From Candidatus Cloacimonadota bacterium (GTDB lineage Bacteria > Cloacimonadota > Cloacimonadia > Cloacimonadales > Cloacimonadaceae), in the NCBI GenBank assembly GCA_028703735.1, contig JAQVMI010000107.1, forward strand, positions 1-6,527: DNA of 6,527 nucleotides. The letters are read 5' to 3'. The notes below the pieces were generated by a model. That model searched no databases, was not told the DNA's origin, and saw only the letters and a program-made list of their open reading frames with translations. A program made the translations under genes and the position numbers. Shown one piece after another: positions 5,384 through 6,527 of this stretch (position 1 is the first letter of the stretch; each line of letters begins with the position of its first letter).

Positions 5384-5447
5384 TGACCAAAACCCTTAGC
5401 TAAAAAACCTCGTCAATACTTTTCAACACAATATATTGGAGTTTCTA

Positions 5448-6527
5448 ATGCTCAAACTGGAAATTAATCAATCTCTGGTAACGCGTGCCCGCACCGCAGC
5501 ACAGAAAATTACCGGCGATTTTACCTGGCTTTTCGAGGGCTATAGCTCGGTATCCATCGAACGCACAGTATTGCGTTTACTGGGGATCGACGGTGCTACA
5601 AAGGACGGCAAACCCTTGCCCAACGTTGTGATAGACCATCTTGTTGCCTCGCATGGCATAAATAAAGGTGCAGCTGTGTGGATTGCCAATGCAATGCATG
5701 CCAAGGGCTTAACTGCTCAGCAAGTGGCAGAACAAGTTGCCAAAGGTGAACTTAGGCTTACAGATTTACATCTTGCAGCTCCGGAAGATTTGCTTAAAAT
5801 ATTGAATCCCATAACCCAAACCATGCTGAAGCACATCCGCGACCAGAAACAAAAACGGGAAGAGTTTTTTGCTCAATATGGTCCCAGACGAGTTCCAGCG
5901 ATATATGTAATTGTAGCCACCGGCAATATATACGAGGATGTAACTCAAGCTCGTGCAGCAGCCAGGGAAGGTGCAGATATTATTGCCGTAATCCGTTCCA
6001 CAGCACAGTCTCTATTGGATTATGTCCCTTTTGGAGCTACTACCGAAGGTTTTGGCGGTACTTTCGCAACGCAAGAGAATTTCCGGATTATGCGCACAGC
6101 CTTGGACGAGGTTTCGGCAGAGGAAAAACGCTATATAAGCCTAACCAATTATGCCAGCGGACTTTGCATGCCTGAAATTGCTGCCATGGGTGCAATTGAG
6201 AGGCTGGATTTGATGCTGAACGATGCCATGTATGGCATACTGTTCCGCGATATCAATCCCAAACGCACACTCTTAGACCAATATTTTGCCCGCATGATAA
6301 ATGCCTATGCAGGAATAGAAATTCAAACCGGAGAAGATAATTACCTCACCACCTCCGATGCCATAGATAAAGCCTATACCGTTACTGCCAGCCAGCTTAT
6401 CAACGAAAGTTTTGCTCTGCTTAGCGGAATAAAACCCGATAAGATGGGTTTGGGACATGCCTATGAGATAAACCCAGATACGGAAAACAGCTTTAGTTAC
6501 GAGCTGGCACATGCCTTGCTGACTAAA
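5448..6527 (+). CDS. kamD: D-lysine 5,6-aminomutase alpha subunit (3' end outside window)
   Basis: This open frame is cut by the window edge after 360 codons; the family is about 515-520 residues, so roughly 155 are missing. With KamE, KamD forms the adenosylcobalamin- and PLP-dependent mutase that moves the terminal amino group of D-lysine (and L-beta-lysine) to C5, a cytoplasmic step of lysine fermentation. The sequence follows clostridial KamD nearly throughout: VERAV-like SIERTVLRLLGIDG (36-49), LPNVVIDH (57-64), YVIVATGNIYEDVTQA (153-168), AVIRSTAQSLLDYVPFGATT (180-199), GLCMPEIAAMGAIERLD (238-254), ILFRDIN (264-270) and TGEDNYLTT (294-302). R183, Y262, D297 and N298 correspond to cofactor- and substrate-contacting residues of the clostridial enzyme, offset by one. 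The start is set by GGAG at 5438-5441, six bases upstream, and matches the family N-terminus. The cobalamin-binding motif and PLP lysine belong to KamE, expected downstream but not seen. Confidence 0.95.
   Translation, partial: MLKLEINQSLVTRARTAAQKITGDFTWLFEGYSSVSIERTVLRLLGIDGATKDGKPLPNVVIDHLVASHGINKGAAVWIANAMHAKGLTAQQVAEQVAKGELRLTDLHLAAPEDLLKILNPITQTMLKHIRDQKQKREEFFAQYGPRRVPAIYVIVATGNIYEDVTQARAAAREGADIIAVIRSTAQSLLDYVPFGATTEGFGGTFATQENFRIMRTALDEVSAEEKRYISLTNYASGLCMPEIAAMGAIERLDLMLNDAMYGILFRDINPKRTLLDQYFARMINAYAGIEIQTGEDNYLTTSDAIDKAYTVTASQLINESFALLSGIKPDKMGLGHAYEINPDTENSFSYELAHALLTK

Larger units (their letters stand above)
5098..5447. other. Intergenic island of palindromic repeats upstream of kamD
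   Basis: These 350 bp between the protease and kamD contain no credible gene. About 200 bp (5119-5321) are packed with palindromes of at least three families, listed separately. The remaining part (5322-5447) is a leader with three CCAAAA words (5333, 5357, 5387), the palindrome AGGGAATTCCCT and TTAGCTAA (5396-5403). I see no lysine or cobalamin riboswitch. Confidence 0.7.

Noticed and set aside
5383..5411. kamD promoter from TTGACC at 5383-5388
   Set aside because: The hexamer at the proper 17-bp distance is AACTC-like with no resemblance to TATAAT; better -10-like words (AATACT at 5415, TATATT at 5432) lack a matching -35 or overlap the ribosome binding site.
5098..5447. Lysine or cobalamin riboswitch upstream of kamD
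   Set aside because: No recognisable conserved core of either aptamer was found; the structured part consists of symmetric repeats that also occur elsewhere.

Overview
The window reads as chromosomal DNA of a Gram-negative (diderm), probably anaerobic, amino-acid-fermenting bacterium. The supporting content is a secreted lipoprotein, a secreted M16 metalloprotease and the alpha subunit of D-lysine 5,6-aminomutase. The aminomutase is a vitamin B12-dependent enzyme of anaerobic lysine fermentation. Moderate GC content and gene-free gaps packed with short-loop palindromes recall Cloacimonadota genomes. That placement is an impression from gene content and repeat style, not a proof.

Layout from left to right. 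Positions 1-322 hold no convincing gene. They carry several short hairpins, including a 28-bp hairpin unit flanked by GTTCCA words and one copy of a 25-bp palindromic element that recurs 5 kb away. Positions 323-1378 (minus strand) encode a complete PAS-class IIIb adenylyl cyclase. A 220-bp divergent spacer follows. It holds a CRP-like inverted repeat close to the cyclase start and a strong sigma70-type promoter (TTGACA, 17-bp spacer, TAGTAT) facing right. Positions 1599-2207 (plus) encode an unrecognised lipoprotein that looks like two copies of one beta-rich module. After 85 bp comes a 934-residue exported M16 (insulinase/PqqL-like) zinc protease at 2293-5097.

Positions 5098-5447 are an intergenic island with at least three families of near-perfect palindromes, some present twice. 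The last gene, from 5448, is kamD and runs off the right edge after 360 codons; its usual partner kamE would lie beyond the window.

Functionally, the lipoprotein and protease may be co-transcribed and both act in the cell envelope. KamD belongs to cytoplasmic lysine catabolism, and peptide degradation outside the cell could feed it, but that link is inference. The cyclase probably makes cAMP, and a CRP-like operator in its own upstream region would suggest feedback control. No CRISPR array, rRNA, tRNA, insertion sequence or recognisable riboswitch was seen.
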